From: Spodoptera frugiperda | Lineage: Eukaryota; Arthropoda; Insecta; Lepidoptera; Noctuidae | Reading direction: 5' to 3' | Assembly: GCF_023101765.2 (NCBI RefSeq) | Contig: NC_064215.1 | Coordinates: forward strand, 434,001-498,000 | DNA length: 64,000 bases | Part shown: positions 1 to 11,760 of the stretch, piece by piece | Layout of the letters: each line of letters starts with the position of its first letter | Position numbering within the stretch: the first letter of the stretch is position 1 | Notes under the pieces: model-generated | Seen by the model: only the letters and a program-made list of their open reading frames with translations | What the model was told of the DNA's origin: nothing | Database searches by the model: none | Position numbers and translations under genes: made by a program

Positions 1-41
1 GGAGCCAAGCAGAGCGGGTGAAACCGCGCGGAAGTAGCTAG
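1..41 (+). mobile_element. 3' end of a Helitron-like non-autonomous element
   Basis: The window opens inside an element ending in GCGCGGAAGTAGCTAG, the same 3' end seen at 7200-7241, 26690-26721 and 35570-35601. The CTAG end fits the Helitron CTRR rule. The 5' part lies outside the window. Confidence 0.6.
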
Positions 42-84
42 TTATTTCATAAACGTGTCCTAACCATTAACAATTTACTGTTCA

Positions 85-272
85 TTAACTACAAATCACG
101 GTTTACTCACGTACAGTAATAAAGAAAAGCTCTACTAGTTTCGCCGCGTCTGCACACGCTGCCCACGATGAAGAGTCCCTCTGTGACTCAAAACTACAGC
201 TTTTCTCCATTAATGTACTTGAGTAAGCCGTGATTTTTATTTAATTTAGTATGTCTCACGATAGTTATTATA
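85..272. mobile_element. MITE family A copy
   Basis: The right end is an inverted repeat reading TAGTATGTCTCACGATAGTT, and the left end is an eroded mirror of it around AAATCACGGTTTACTCACGT. The middle carries inverted segments around GAAGAGTCCCTC and the AAGCTCTACTAGTTTCG motif. Related copies lie at 6304-6575, 8283-8369, 18290-18460 and 28722-28890. No coding capacity is seen. Confidence 0.6.
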
Positions 273-1035
273 AAAATATTGTTTATTGTATCGTTTAAAA
301 AAGTACGAAGCATTAATATTTTGCGTGGCCCGAAAATTAAATAAACCCTTCTTTAATCACACTTACAACAAACAAATCCTTTACAGGAAATCTTTGAAAA
401 TGATTACTTGAACGCCAAATCCTTCTTCTTTTTCTTCGAAAGTGATCACTTAAAACATTACAATACTTTCACATAATAATCTTGCAGAATACTAAACTCG
501 TTTCCAGCTATTCCAGAGGACGTTTTCAATAAACAAACTATTCGAATTCTTCATACCAGCTCCAATACACGTACCGGTAGAAGCATTAATAATAAATTCT
601 GTATGTGTATGTGTCACGTGGACAGCCATTTCCTCGATTGGTAAGGGTCAACTCTCAGAACTGCATTCAGAGTTAGACTTTATCATCTATAAGTAAAAGA
701 GCAAAATTGCATGAACGTTATATGGTTTATAAGTCAATACAATCTTATTCTATATTTCTCCAAGTGGTATAGCAAAGGATATTAGTCTTTATTACTTGCA
801 GTTTAATGTGCAAGTCGAATGAACGTATAGATTCTGTGTAATCTTTGAAAAGCATTGTAGAAATTCTTATCCATGCGTTATTCTTATGAAGATAAACGTT
901 CACCAATTCACCTTTGTTCTGATCTTTGGTTAAAATCAAAAGTTGTATGTTTATATATATGATTTGGAATGAATCGCCATTCTCTAAACTCTGAACTTTC
1001 AAAGACCATTAGTGAACCCCAGGGTATTTTAAGTC

Positions 1036-1200
1036 CGGAGCTGCGGACAACGTAAAAGGTTACCGGGGCTCCGGCTCAAAGCAGGAGAAGGAACGGGGTG
1101 GTTTTTAGTCAGTAAGAGACACACTCCCTCCCGCCTCGTCCAAGGCGGGAGAAGTCATTGGATGATTTTCCCACCTCAAAAAAAAAAAAAAAAAAAAAAA
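1036..1200 (+). mobile_element. 5'-truncated LINE 3' UTR with poly(A) tail (R1-like family)
   Basis: This block starts at CCGGAGCTGCGGAC and ends in an A-tract of about 23 bases. The same block recurs across the window, and in the longer copy at 12918-13533 it is joined to the C-terminus of an R1-clade reverse transcriptase. I therefore read it as the 3' UTR of that LINE, left by a truncated insertion. Confidence 0.65.
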
Positions 1201-1207
1201 GGGTATT

Positions 1208-1500
1208 TTAAGTGTGGTAGAGCCATGCTTCGGCACAAATGGCACGGCTGGACCGGAGTGATACCACGGCTTTACAGAAAACTGACGAGAAACAACGCTT
1301 GCGTTGTGTTTCGTTGTGTGAGTTAGGTTACCGGAGGCCCATTTACCCTCCCCAATCTTCCTAAAACCCTTAAATGCCTAACCCCTAAAAAGCCGGCAAC
1401 ACTCTTGTAACATCTCTGGTGTTTTGGGTGTCCATGAGCGGCGACGATTGCTTACCATTAGGTAATCCGTCTGCTCGTTTACTGGCTTATACCATAAAAA
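1208..1500 (+). repeat. Dispersed SINE-like repeat B, near full length
   Basis: The repeat runs from AGTGTGG..AGCCATGCTTCGGCAC to GCTTATACCATAAAA. Thirteen or so copies in both orientations share these ends, including 25688-25985, 34916-35207, 44242-44548 and 45763-46062. It has no long ORF and no clear pol III boxes, so its class is uncertain. Confidence 0.65.
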
Positions 1501-2405
1501 ACTTCTGTTTTAAACCTTTAATCTCTATAACTTTGTTTTCGTATCCCTGCATCCCTGCTTTACAGCAAAGGAATAAATTACAGGATTTTCAAAACGAGGT
1601 TCCCATTCAAATGTAAATTCGTGCTCTCGTACTATTTATTTTGCGAGTTCAAAATACTGAAGAAACATGTGACAGTGTGTCACAGTACGAGTATTTTTTA
1701 CTTTATTCCCAACACCAAATGTACACTTGTGACAGTTTCCTTTGTGAATAAAAACTATTTTTGCGCTAGACAGATGGCGCCACTAGCGAATTAGGTCCTT
1801 ACTTATAGATCTTTATAGTACAAAGGTTCATAGTTTGTTTGTTTGTTTTAGTATGTTATGAAATAAGTGATCAGTTTCCAGCCTAAGATACAATTTTTTC
1901 CACTTATCACCGAAAGCATTTAAATTTTAAAATTTATGACATAAAATACATACATAATATTGTTGACTTACTACCGTGCTCAGACATTTAATGATTCCTT
2001 AAATTATTCCTTAGTAACGAATTTGTTTCGAAAACCATTTCTGAGGAATGGGTTAAGTAAACATTAAATGACTCTGACGGCGGCTGCTCACGTAGACTGT
2101 CAAGCCACACTGGGCTCATAGTCATAAATTCTTTGTAACTTACTTATAATACGTTACAATGCAAAAGTAAATTAATATAGATTACATTTGCAAGCAAAAC
2201 CAGGCTACTAAAGTATACCAGAATGCGGTTGACAGCAGAAATAGTTGGTAAGGCTAAATATTTGGAAGTGGTACGGATGGTGGATACTTTAGACATAGTA
2301 CTCAACTCTGATCAAAAGCTTACCGAGATTGAGGTGAACTTGTTTAATATCTGAAATTGTTTTTGACGTAACTAATTCTAATTTGTGTAATTTTGACTAC
2401 ACATT

Positions 2406-2610
2406 TGGCGCGGTGACTAGGCAACTGGCTGCTGTGCAACGTGTCGCGGGTTCAAATGTCCCGCTTGGAACAACTCTTTGTGTGATCCATAGATTGTGGT
2501 TTCGGGTCTGAGTGTCATGTGTATTTGAAATTGTATGTTTGTAAACGCACCCATGACACAGGGGAAAAACATAATGTGGGGCAAGGCTTTTTAAAAAATA
2601 AAAACATAAT
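2406..2610 (+). repeat. tRNA-derived SINE A
   Basis: The head TGGCGCGGTGACTAGGCAACTGG resembles a pol III A box and GGGTTCAAATGTCCCGC a diverged B box. The body contains GTGTCATGTGTAT and a tail ACACAGGGGAAAAA followed by A-rich sequence. Other copies lie at 17047-17229, 21950-22125 and 25437-25602. Confidence 0.65.
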
Positions 2611-2835
2611 AAAAATGAGTAAAATTAAAATAAATTAATTAATAAATATAGTCATAAACTTTCCAAATAAGCAATAGGAAGGGTAAAGAATAGAAAAGAA
2701 AAATTCGCCGTGTGTGATAAAGTCCACCATCCATCGCCATCATCATCAGACAGAAGACATCCACTGTTGAACAAAGGCCTTCCCCTTAGTCCTCCACGTA
2801 GAACGACAAGCCCCCATCTAAATCCACTGGCTCCC

Positions 2836-3005
2836 TGCGTCAAAGTCAAAGTCAAAGCATTTATTTCAATTAATACTAAATAAGGCACTTTTGAAACATC
2901 AAATTGAATTGTCCGTCAGTCTGTCTGTCAGTGAAGCTAGGTGCTCGTTCCAAAGTTTACTTCGAATGGAGAAGAACGAGCAAGAAATTCCACCGTTACT
3001 CTTTT
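2836..3005. repeat. Dispersed repeat with GTCAAAGTCAAAG end
   Basis: This stretch carries AGTCAAAGTCAAAGCATTTATT, the GTCTGTCAGTGAAGCTAGGTG motif and GAACGAGCAAGAAATTCCA. The same array of motifs recurs at 26753-26950, 27370-27515 (inverted), 49350-49535 and 58095-58275 (inverted). It is probably the 3' end of a non-LTR element. The 105-codon ORF across it is not a gene. Confidence 0.5.
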
Positions 3006-3179
3006 TAAAAAATGTTTTTTGCGATTCTGAAGATATCGATAAGACCATCCATTGTACTCAAATTGATATTAAGCTATGTACCGATGCTATGAAGATGTGT
3101 CGCCGCAAAGTAGCTCCACGAGGAAGATACGCAACTCAAGTATGTGATGCATTTATGATAGGGAATTCATCCAGAGCAC

Positions 3180-3420
3180 ACAACTATAGAACGTATCTTT
3201 CTATATAAAAAACATACCTTATCAAGTAAGGTATGTTTTTTATATTATTATACCCATTTCCTCCAGTGCTAAACTATGTGTACCAATGAATATGATTGGT
3301 GGAAACCAAACGCATCCCAACTCCTTTGTGGGGACACCGATTGTTTCCACCAGGTGATCCGTCAGCTCGTTGACCGCACTATATCAAAAAACACTACCGA
3401 TATTTAAAAGCTACACAGTA
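3180..3420. mobile_element. MITE-like repeat with a perfect hairpin
   Basis: A perfect 17-bp stem with a 5-nt loop lies at 3205-3243. It is followed by TGTGTACCAATGAATATGATT, which recurs at 8370-8400 and, inverted, at 11650-11680. Those copies share the CATAGCTTAGC / ATGCTACG edges. A small non-autonomous DNA element is the likely origin. Confidence 0.45.
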
Positions 3421-3660
3421 AAGTCATGACTGGAAACACACAAACCTTGGTCCAGAATTAATTTAAGAAAGCGCTGGACGGATTTAGTGGTATAAACAAG
3501 CAAGGGTTTCAGCACACAGTTTGTAAACACGTCGCTTTTGACGTCAGAACCGAACCCGTTGCTACACGAGGCTGCTTGAGATTTCATTGTACAATAGCTA
3601 CCTACTAAATTCTAAAATTATTTCATATACTTATTATAGTACACGAATTACTTCCTAACT

Positions 3661-3872
3661 TTTTTATAGTATAAGCCGGTAAACGAGCAGACGGATCGCC
3701 TGATGGTAAGCAATCGCCGCCGCCCATGGACACTTGAAACACCAGAGGCATTACAAGTGCGTTGCCGACCTGATGGGTGGTAATTTAAGGGTTGTTGAGG
3801 AATTGGTGTTTGGGAAGATTGGGATGGTAACCTCACTCATACAACGAAACACAACGCAAGTCGTTTCACTTG
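3661..3872 (-). repeat. SINE-like repeat B, 3' part
   Basis: The reverse complement of the family's 3' half is present, from the TATAAGCCGGTAAACGAGCAG end through the GTAACCTCACTCATACAACG segment. It is truncated before the family's GAGCCATGC 5' end. Confidence 0.55.
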
Positions 3873-4496
3873 TAAAAATCGCTGTTTGAAATCGCCAATC
3901 CTCATTGAGTAAGTGTGGTGATTAATGCCCTTTATTTCCTCAGCAGTGCGACAGTTGCAACTCGTGAATTATGATTTTGCATAAAAATCGACATTCTAAT
4001 ACCAATTTCAATTAAAAAAATCTAGACTTCACGTAAACAAAATACTATATTTAGCACAAACTATAAATTAACTTTATACCCCCAATTAAACCAGGTAACC
4101 GAACATGAATTCAGGAATAAAAGTAATTTATTTGTTCTACCATTAATCTAAATGAAAGTAAATCTTATTTTAGAATGAAAGTCATAAAGCATGTCGGTTC
4201 GCTATCATTACCCTGCACATCAAGGTATACTGAACCAGTTTATCATGGTCTCGCTTTGTATGGTCTTTCCACACATTCGACGGTCAGTTTATACTGGTTA
4301 TTCTTAGGTTGATGTGTTCAAATCGTAAAAGTTTGATCCGAGCTGCGTGAATTAATTTACTCTTTGGCTATTTGGTAATAAGGTCTTGTTTTGGTTGAAT
4401 GGTTAGTCTCTAATTCAGTTTTAAGGAGTAGTATACTCATACGAATACTCATTATTTAGTAAGATTATCGTAATTTTCGTCTATCCATGAACTTAA

Positions 4497-4640
4497 AAAA
4501 GGAAACTGCCTTCAGTATGTATGTATGTATGTACGTATGTTTGTGCGCGATTATCTCGCGTTTGGCTGAACCGATTTTGATTGCGGTTTTCAGCATAGTA
4601 TTTTTCACATTAAGGAGAATGTATTAGACTTTTATGGATA
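4497..4640 (+). repeat. Dispersed repeat with GATTATCTCGCGTTTGGCTG core
   Basis: The core GCGCGATTATCTCGCGTTTGG.. ACCGATTTTGATTG..GG is matched by an inverted copy at 15830-15975. A (GTAT)n tract precedes it. The class is not determined. Confidence 0.4.
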
Positions 4641-4681
4641 TTCCCTGACTTCAAGCCACAACAACATAATCTTTTCGGCCA

Positions 4682-4885
4682 AAAGTGTGGGCGAACCATG
4701 CTTCGGCACAAATCGACCGGAGTGATACCACGGCCTCACAGAAAACCGACGTGAAACAACGCTTGCATTGTGTGTTTCGTTGTGTGCAATTGTAACGCCT
4801 CTGGTGTTTCAGATGTCAATGGGTGGCGACGATTGCTTACCATCAGGTGACCCTTTTGCTTGTTTACCAGCTTATATAAAAAAAA
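4682..4885 (+). repeat. SINE-like repeat B, internally deleted
   Basis: The 5' half (AACCATGCTTCGGCACAAAT) and 3' half (TTGCTTACCATCAGGTGACC) are present, but the central GGTTACCGGAGGCCC segment is missing. Confidence 0.55.
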
Positions 4886-5459
4886 ACACGAATTAAATCA
4901 CCGAAACAAACGGCCCTTTGCCTGGAAATGAGTGCACGGAATCCAAATATAGCGAGAGTGACGTTATACTTGATTTATATTGGTCATACACTCATACGCA
5001 ACGGGCATTGACGTAAACCACTAACGAATGGCCGACCGTAGCAAGAAATCCTAAGTACTCATAAAACCAGTGTATTTCCGTATGCGAACCAATCAGGAGT
5101 AAAGTTAGTACAATGTTTTCGGGTATTTTTATAAGGGAATTAAGTATTTGGGTTTGATTTTCCGATCGGCAAAAATTATCTGGGTATGATTTTCGGGTGA
5201 AAGAAATGGGTGTATTTTGTAATTAAAATAGAATAAATTATTATAGTATGCCACATACAATTTCTTTAAAAAAGTATGTTCAATTGTAAAGAAATAATAT
5301 TAGATTAGTATTGTCTTTACAAAGAGTCCTCGAGGTTAATTTCTAAAGCAAATAGCTTCACTAGAGGACTGACCGACAGACAGACGTTATTAATATTATT
5401 ATATTTGCTTTGACGTTCAAAAGTGCCTTCCTGGTCTATTTGAAATAAATAATTTTGAC

Positions 5460-5640
5460 TTTGACTTTGAAGATATTGTAAAGAGGATGGTTGACACTTC
5501 AGGTGACCGAAAGGCTTGCTTCTACCTTGGGCAAAGGGAGCACTGCCATTCAACGTGGCAATGCTACCAGTATTTTGGCACCATACCTTACGGCTCTGAT
5601 GAGGACAATTTCTTCGACGTTGTCAGTTAGTTTTTATTTT
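5460..5640 (+). mobile_element. Degraded LINE coding fragment (C-terminal tail)
   Basis: Conceptual translation gives a patch around SGDRKA and, one frame over, AIQRGNATSIL, which resembles the end of a lepidopteran LINE ORF. Frame breaks and a short remnant rule out a working gene. An inverted LINE tail with TTTGACTTTGACTTT lies just upstream at 5325-5472. Confidence 0.45.
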
Positions 5641-6303
5641 TTTCCTATTTTTTTTTTCGTGTTACGTACGTTACGTTCATATCACAATATTAAATATATG
5701 TTTATTATAATGAAAATACATAATTCAATATTTAACGTTTTTATCAACAAATCTAGTACCTACACAAAATACCTAATACATTTCGAGAAAAAAAAAGGGT
5801 TAGAAAAATCCAAGGGTCCAAACAGGCCATCACTTAGTAAAATTTCCGGGTATTACGTCTAATTGCCAGGGTCTTTCATTAACACCGGTCTTTAGTACAA
5901 AACCCTTCGACAAAATTTTCCGCTTGACCCAAAAAACCCCGAAATTGAAACCCTTTCATGTTTTAGATTGAAACGACTGTATTGTTTTTTATCAAAAATT
6001 GAGGATGATATATTTTTTAAATAAGGACTTCTTTTTGATGTTGCTTCGGTCTTGTTGTCAAGTAGTCATTGTTGAGCAGCTGGTCTAGTGTCCAAATCCC
6101 GGGTTAAGCAAGTTTTATGATAATATGAGTGTTTTTTTTTATTGGTGTGATTTTAATTAATATGTGATTTATTTTTTGATTAAAAAAATAAAGTTTTAGT
6201 ACGGAGCTTAGAATGATGCCCCGGTGTATTGTAATAGGCTCACGCCTTATACTTAGGACCTAAAACATAATGAATATACATTATGTGCTAAATTAAGCCC
6301 AAA

Positions 6304-6575
6304 TTAACTATCATGAGACATACTAAATTAACTAAAAATGACACGCCTTATACTTAGGACTTAAAACATAAACGATATAATATACATTACTAGTTTCAAA
6401 ATTAACTATCGTGGACTCTTCTATATTCTCAAGATATAGACTTAGACATATAAACAGACATTCTATGTCTGTCACTTATAGAGTGTAGAAGAGTCCCTCA
6501 TTGACTCGAAACTAGTTATTTTCTCTAAAACGTGAATAAACCATAGTTAGTTAATTTAGTATGTCTCACGACACT
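6304..6575. mobile_element. MITE family A copy
   Basis: Both ends are visible: ACTATCATGAGACATACTAA on the left and TTAGTATGTCTCACGACACT on the right. The middle contains GAAGAGTCCCTC and a second internal AACTATCGTGGACTC repeat, so the copy is rearranged. A scrap of tRNA-derived SINE C abuts it on each side (6205-6260, 6580-6626). Confidence 0.6.
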
Positions 6576-6877
6576 TAATATGAAAACATTATGTGCCTAC
6601 CTCTTCGGGCACTGAAAGACGATATGTTACATATATTATTGATATACAAGACCGGAAAATTATATTTTTTTCTTACTACATTATACGCCTATCTTTATTA
6701 CACCAGCTTCCATCACATAGCAAATATGTACACCAGTATATAAAGCACAGAAACGTGTCTATAAAAAACACTCCTGAAAATTACTAAACCGTTCAGTAAC
6801 ACATAAACACACGGTTTCAACTCATTACATATGCCAACAGGGATTTCGCACGTTCATGAAATCTTTATCTTTACTGA

Positions 6878-7128
6878 CTCGTTGGCCGAGTGGCTGCAAG
6901 TGCAAGGGGTCTCGATTTCGATTCCCGGGTCATGCAAAGTATTACTGGGCTTTTTTCGGTTTTTCGAATATTTCTCAGTGGTAGCACGGAGTCTGGAAAT
7001 GAGCCCGGTATATGGCAATAGGCTCACCACCTATTACATGGGACTTACAACATAAATTGTGAAATGTGGCATAATGTGCATTAATGTGCACCTCTGTCTA
7101 CCCCTTCGGGGATAAAAGGCGTGACGTT
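6878..7128 (+). repeat. tRNA-derived SINE C
   Basis: The head CTCGTTGGCCGAGTGGCTGC resembles the D-arm of a serine/leucine tRNA, and GATTTCGATTCCCGGGTC is a B-box-like segment. The body carries TAGCACGGAGTCTGGAAATG and the tail CCCCTTCGGGGATAAAAGGC. No tRNA fold with an acceptor stem follows, so this is a SINE and not a tRNA gene. Confidence 0.75.
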
Positions 7129-7352
7129 ATAAAAAAAAATCTTGACTTGCAATTCCGTAGTTTATATTTTAGGAACATTTTGTACTAAGTCTAGATGGGG
7201 CCCAGCCAAGCAGAGCGGGTGAAACTGCGTGGAAGTAGCTAGTGAACAATAAAAATACAGTGACTCCTAGGAAATACTGGTTCTAAACTAGAAATAAGAA
7301 TAGAAAACCGCCGAATCTTTTATACGTAATAACCATAGCTCCTCTTTTCCAG

Positions 7353-7568
7353 GCATAGTCAACAGAGGTGACTCCTTCAGACGCCGCCGATCAAGATCAG
7401 GTAGTCTAGCCCCGTCTTCGCCTGCGCAGTCAGCGCCTGAGTCTCAAGAACGCAAGCCGGTGGCGTGTCACCGAGTCGCCATGATTGGAGCGCCAGGAGT
7501 CGGGAAGACTGCCCTCATCAGCCAATTCCAGACCAGCGAATGTATAAACGCTTATGACAGACAAAGAG
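7353..7568 (+). CDS. Rgk: RGK-family GTPase, exon with P-loop
   Basis: This internal exon of an RGK (Rad/Gem/Kir) small GTPase is bounded by TTTTCCAG and GTGAGT. It encodes an Arg/Ser-rich segment (RRRRSRSGSLAPSSP), then the first strand of the G domain and the G1/P-loop GAPGVGKT at 7487-7510. It enters with two bases completing a codon and leaves in phase 1, which the exon at 25316 completes as GAT. RGK proteins are plasma-membrane or cytoskeletal GTPases known to inhibit voltage-gated calcium channels and to affect cytoskeletal kinases. The Arg/Ser stretch resembles the N-terminal extension of insect Rgk proteins. Upstream coding exons must exist, but none could be recognised in 1-7352. Which of the insect Rgk paralogues this is cannot be decided here. 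Confidence 0.88.
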
Positions 7569-7673
7569 GTGAGTTTTAGCTTTAATTATTTAAAATTGTC
7601 TAAAATTACATTTTTAAATACTACTTACAAAATACAAAATAAGATAATATTTAAAAAAAATAGGAGCCGACCA

Positions 7674-7790
7674 GTAGCGGGAGCATGGTCCAAGCTTAGG
7701 TTAGGGCTCCAGAGACAGAAACCTCCTCACAATAAGTGCCGTTTCGAGGAGTACTGCCTTCTGCAAAACGGTTTTATTTATCTTGCCCCA
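7674..7790 (+). repeat. LINE 3'-end repeat
   Basis: The segment from GGAGCCGACCAGTAGCGGGA to GGAGTACTGCCTTCTGC recurs at 48660-48775 (inverted) and 58384-58500. It looks like the end of a non-LTR element. Confidence 0.45.
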
Positions 7791-8282
7791 TTTGTTTAGG
7801 TCAAAATTAGTAAGTAATTGGAATGTCACCCACTTCTTGCAATCACAGATCGATTTAATATTTGGTACACAATCTTGATCTTGACGACCATCCAGTATTA
7901 ACTAACAGTTTTCCACAACTATTTCCATTATTGATATTAAACGTAAAGGCTTGATTGGTAGAATAGAGAGTTTATTAAAACAGTTTAACAAAAAGAAAAT
8001 TCTAATATGAAGGTACTAGTTATTAATAAAAATCCTCAACTCACTCTCGGTCTATAAAAATAACTTAAAAATACGCCATTTTGTTGTTGCACGGTAACCA
8101 ATAGTTACCGTGAGCATACAAGTACATGTCAATATTTTATTTACTATCCCATCAACTTCGTAGCTTCAATGGCTGTCCTTTTCAAATTATAACAAGATTT
8201 TTAATATGACAACGCCTTCAACACTTGATGTTCGTTGAAATTATAAATACTTTACGAACATAACTTTTAGTTTTTTTTATAA

Positions 8283-8369
8283 TAACTCTCGTGGGACTTA
8301 CTAAATTAACTAAAAAATACGGTTTACTTACGTAAAGTAATGGAGAAAAGCTCTACTAGTTTCGAGTTA
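8283..8369. mobile_element. MITE family A, half copy
   Basis: One terminal arm is present (AACTCTCGTGGGACTTACTA through CTCTACTAGTTTCGAGTTAC). It is fused to a fragment of the 3180-3420 MITE family at 8370-8450. Confidence 0.5.
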
Positions 8370-8849
8370 CAGTGAATATGATTGGTGTAAGCTAAACGCA
8401 TCCACAGCAACGTAGCATAGCACATCTCTGGTGGAAAAGCACCCGAATATTTTAGCATTCTTTGTGAGATTTTCAGAAAACCAAATCCGAATTCACAAAT
8501 AAAATAAATGTGAAGTTATGTCACGTATAGAGTAATACATTTTTCTATTACATGAAATATTGCAAATTCCCTAAGTACCTTGTCTGTCTAGGTGTCACAG
8601 GAGCAATCCAATTTATTTTTTGCTATGCTCCAATTCGAAACCTTCTAGTAATAAAAATATATATTATCGTGTAACAAAACCACGTTCACTTTTTGCTAAA
8701 TTAAAACTTGGAATAGAAAGATACAAGATCAAGGTTTTGTGCAAACTTAAAATCGAACCTAAGACCTTTTTACTCGCATGAATGACCACTTGACCAATAG
8801 TTTTACTAATTAAAGAAAAAATATAAATAACCAGAACACCTGAATGCTG

Positions 8850-9000
8850 CGGACTGCGTAGTAGGTTATCGGAGCTCTGGCTCGAAAAGCAGGAGTAGGA
8901 ACGGGTTGGTTTTTAATCAGTAAGAGTCTGACACTCCCTCTCGCCTCGCCAAAAGTGGGAGAAGTCGTTGGATGATTCTCCTCCCTTAAAAAAGGGACAC
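8850..9000 (+). mobile_element. R1-like LINE 3' UTR fragment
   Basis: The segment from GCTGCGGACTGCGTAGTAGG to CCCTTAAAAAAG shares the GGTTTTTAATCAGTAAGAGT core with the family. Confidence 0.6.
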
Positions 9001-9254
9001 ATTGAATGAAGGACTATGAAAACTAAAAGAAAAGAAAGTAATCTAAAAACTGAACAGTCTATGTAACGACAGCGCTGTAAACTTCACGCCAAATAAAAAA
9101 ATAAAAGACAGCAGCACTCCCAGCGTTTGTTGTTCGTTTTACTGAAACAAACTGGTGACATAATAAAATGATACCAATAGTGCTACTCTGTACAACATGA
9201 AATGATTGAGAAAAAAATAAAATATGAATTTGAGAATTTCAGACTCAGTGCTAT

Positions 9255-9372
9255 TACTGAGCAATTTTTGAAAAATCCGAAAATGCCTAGCTATATTTTG
9301 CCTGTCCCGGGAATGGAACACGAGACCCCTTACCTGGCAGTCGAACATGCAACCAGTCGACCAACGAGGCAT
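9255..9372 (-). repeat. tRNA-derived SINE C, 5' part
   Basis: Read on the minus strand, TGCCTCGTTGGTCGACTGGT is followed by a B-box-like stretch and ends in the TTTTTCAAAAATTGCTCAGT segment. It is truncated at the 3' side. Confidence 0.6.
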
Positions 9373-9792
9373 TAATAGCTTAAGTCTACTCACTTATTCC
9401 TAAATCATTCCATCTATTTCCATTACGAAGTGGATGTACTGAATCTCTTGCGTTGTACGGAAGAACTTGTTCTGCAACGCACGTCGAGAGACATTCACTT
9501 AACTTTGCAATTATCCCGACCGGTTCGTTTTCTAAACTATTCCGTTTAGTTATCACATTTTACGTTTATTGTCTGCTTTGCATTGTCTGTCTCGACCGCC
9601 GTGTAATCACAAAGGTTTTTGGGTTCAATTTCCGTTTCAGCCAATATTACCTTTTCAATAATGCTACCTAAAAACCTTGTTTGTACGCTTGCTACAGACG
9701 TATGGTTTATGATTGATTTCAGACTTACTATAATTTAAGCTGAGTTCTATGTAATAAGAATAATGTAAGTAATAAGTAATATCTAAATAAAC

Positions 9793-10060
9793 TTGAAATA
9801 TAACTTCTACCATCGCAGCGCGCGCCACCGACAAGGAGTACAGTTCGGTTTCAGAGGAATTTCGTCACAAGGACCCTCCGATTTTGGAATGAACTCCCTG
9901 GCGAGGCTTTCCCTATATGCTACTTCAAGAATGGAGTGGAACATGGGTTCCTTAAGAGTCAGCAAGGCGCATGTAATGTCCCATGTGTTGCAAGCGTTCA
10001 TAGGCCACGGTAACCACTTAACATCAGGTGGACTGTGTGCATTCTTGCCACCATGACAAA
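9793..10060 (+). mobile_element. Non-LTR retrotransposon remnant, reverse transcriptase C-terminus
   Basis: One frame reads RTLRFWNELPGEAFP, a motif typical of the extreme C-terminus of jockey/CR1-type ORF2 proteins. It is followed by a stop and the familiar 3' tail CGGTAACCACTTAACATCAG. An overlapping 87-codon ORF in another frame is a by-product. Confidence 0.6.
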
Positions 10061-10224
10061 CACACCATGACGGTATAAAAAACTCACTAAGAAGAAGTCA
10101 CATTCGTACTTCACAACCCGTGGAACTCAACTACTGGACTATTTTACAAAAAATATCTTTTCCATAGTCACGTGTAGCCGGTGGGCTGAAAGCCGCTGTT
10201 TAAAAAGATCAAGAGGGTTTTGCT

Positions 10225-10435
10225 GCTTAAGGCAAGCGTCCACAGGTCCGCATCGTACGTATCGCGCGCATCGTACACATTCCGTATGACGTCATAAGTA
10301 CGCATCGCATGTAGGCATTGCTGATGATGCGGTGCGTACGATGCGGATCAGTGGACGCAGTTGTATGAGTTTCTATACAAGACAAAGTAAAATCCGTTGC
10401 GTGCGATGCGTACGACGCGTACCTTTAGCCTCTAT
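10225..10435. repeat. CpG-rich imperfectly palindromic repeat
   Basis: The segment GCGTCCACAGGTCCGCATCG on the left is mirrored by GCGGATCAGTGGACGC near 10341-10358, and CGTACG/GATGCG motifs are repeated on both strands. It stands out from AT-rich surroundings and looks like a non-autonomous element with long imperfect terminal repeats. No coding capacity is seen. Confidence 0.5.
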
Positions 10436-11094
10436 AAAATGTGTAGTCCCTTAATCAGCTCTTATGACAACCGGGGAAAGGGAGTAACGGCAAATGTATT
10501 CCATTCTGCTACAAATACAGAGAACCAGGTGTTGTTAATATCTGTTGTTTAATTGCTTGGAGGTACCCCCTCCTCTTATTACCTAACTCCTATTCTCCCC
10601 CCCCCCCACAAAGAATACTTACAAAGGAAAGTATGAACTTTATTTATATTAAAATTTAAGTCTTTGACTGCGCTGACTAATTAAGTTCACCGCTCTGTGG
10701 TTTCCATTTTACCGCAAACTGGGAATGCAAGTTGCAATTATGTTTCTTGTTTTTTTAAAAACATTTTCTATTAAAATTCTGTAATGAGAATGGGGTAAAT
10801 GAAAGAAAACGTGTTTGTTTGTTTTTTGTTTGTGTGTTGATGTTTAGCCACTACAATGCTTGATGCGGCCTACGATGGAGCACGCCTACCTATAAGCCAC
10901 CTATTCACTCTTGAAGGCACTCATTCCAGCACCTACTTAGTAGTTCTTACTAAAACAAAATAATCCGCAGATCTGGTAAATTTAAACAGCATGTTACAGC
11001 CTAAAATTGATCGCAATAATATAAATTGCAAATAAAAGAGAGTTCACTATAATACCTATAGCCCTCATACCCTCATATCAAAAGGCCCAATCAC
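10436..11094. other. Intronic stretch without recognised features
   Basis: This AT-rich sequence inside the long RGK intron includes a C10 run near 10598. No exon, RNA gene or clear repeat was recognised. Confidence 0.5.
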
Positions 11095-11599
11095 ACTATC
11101 ACACTATTATTATAAATGTGAAAGTTGATTATTTGGCTGTTTGTCCGTCAATCACGCTGAAATTACTGAACGGATTTTGAAGACATTTAGTATACATAAA
11201 CGCGAGCAAAACCGCCAGCAGAAGCTATATGTAACTATTTCTACATCTACAAATAACTTAAGTAACTTAGAAACAGACATAGTTACAACAAATTAACAAA
11301 AGGTTACTTGACAATAAAGTAGTTACATAGGTACGGGTAGCGAGGGTCGCCAAAAACAATTATTGTGTTCCTAACAAAACTCCCAAGTTTAAGAGAAGCC
11401 TTTAATTACTTACCAAAGTATAAAATTACAGAATCCATCGAGTGAAATAATTGTGCGATTCCAACTTCCATTTGTGTCCTCTCGTTTTAATTAAAAATGG
11501 AATGATGGAAATCATTCCTCAATCAACACTCTTGCTAATCGAATTCCGTTTTCTCCAACTGATCAACTGTTTGTATAGATGAAATATATAAGTAAGTGC

Positions 11600-11760
11600 A
11601 GTTTTTAGGGTGATTTTCCATCAGAGATGTGCTATGCTACGGTGCTGTTGACTTCCACCAATCATATTCATTGGTACACATAGCTTAGCACTAATGAAAA
11701 CGGACTCAGCTAAGCTATGTTTTTTATATGGAAAGATGGGTCCGTGCCACCACGCCATAC
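11600..11760. mobile_element. Copy of the 3180-3420 MITE family
   Basis: The segment contains CATCAGAGATGTGCTATGCT, CCACCAATCATATTCATTGG and CTAAGCTATGTTTTTTATAT, which match inverted segments at 3190-3330 and 8370-8435. Confidence 0.45.

Noticed and set aside
2891..3208. A 105-codon plus-strand gene
   Set aside because: It covers a dispersed repeat and runs into a MITE hairpin; no family resemblance.
6878..6950. tRNA gene (serine/leucine-like head)
   Set aside because: A and B boxes are present, but no acceptor or anticodon stem can be formed, and the sequence continues as a repeated SINE body.
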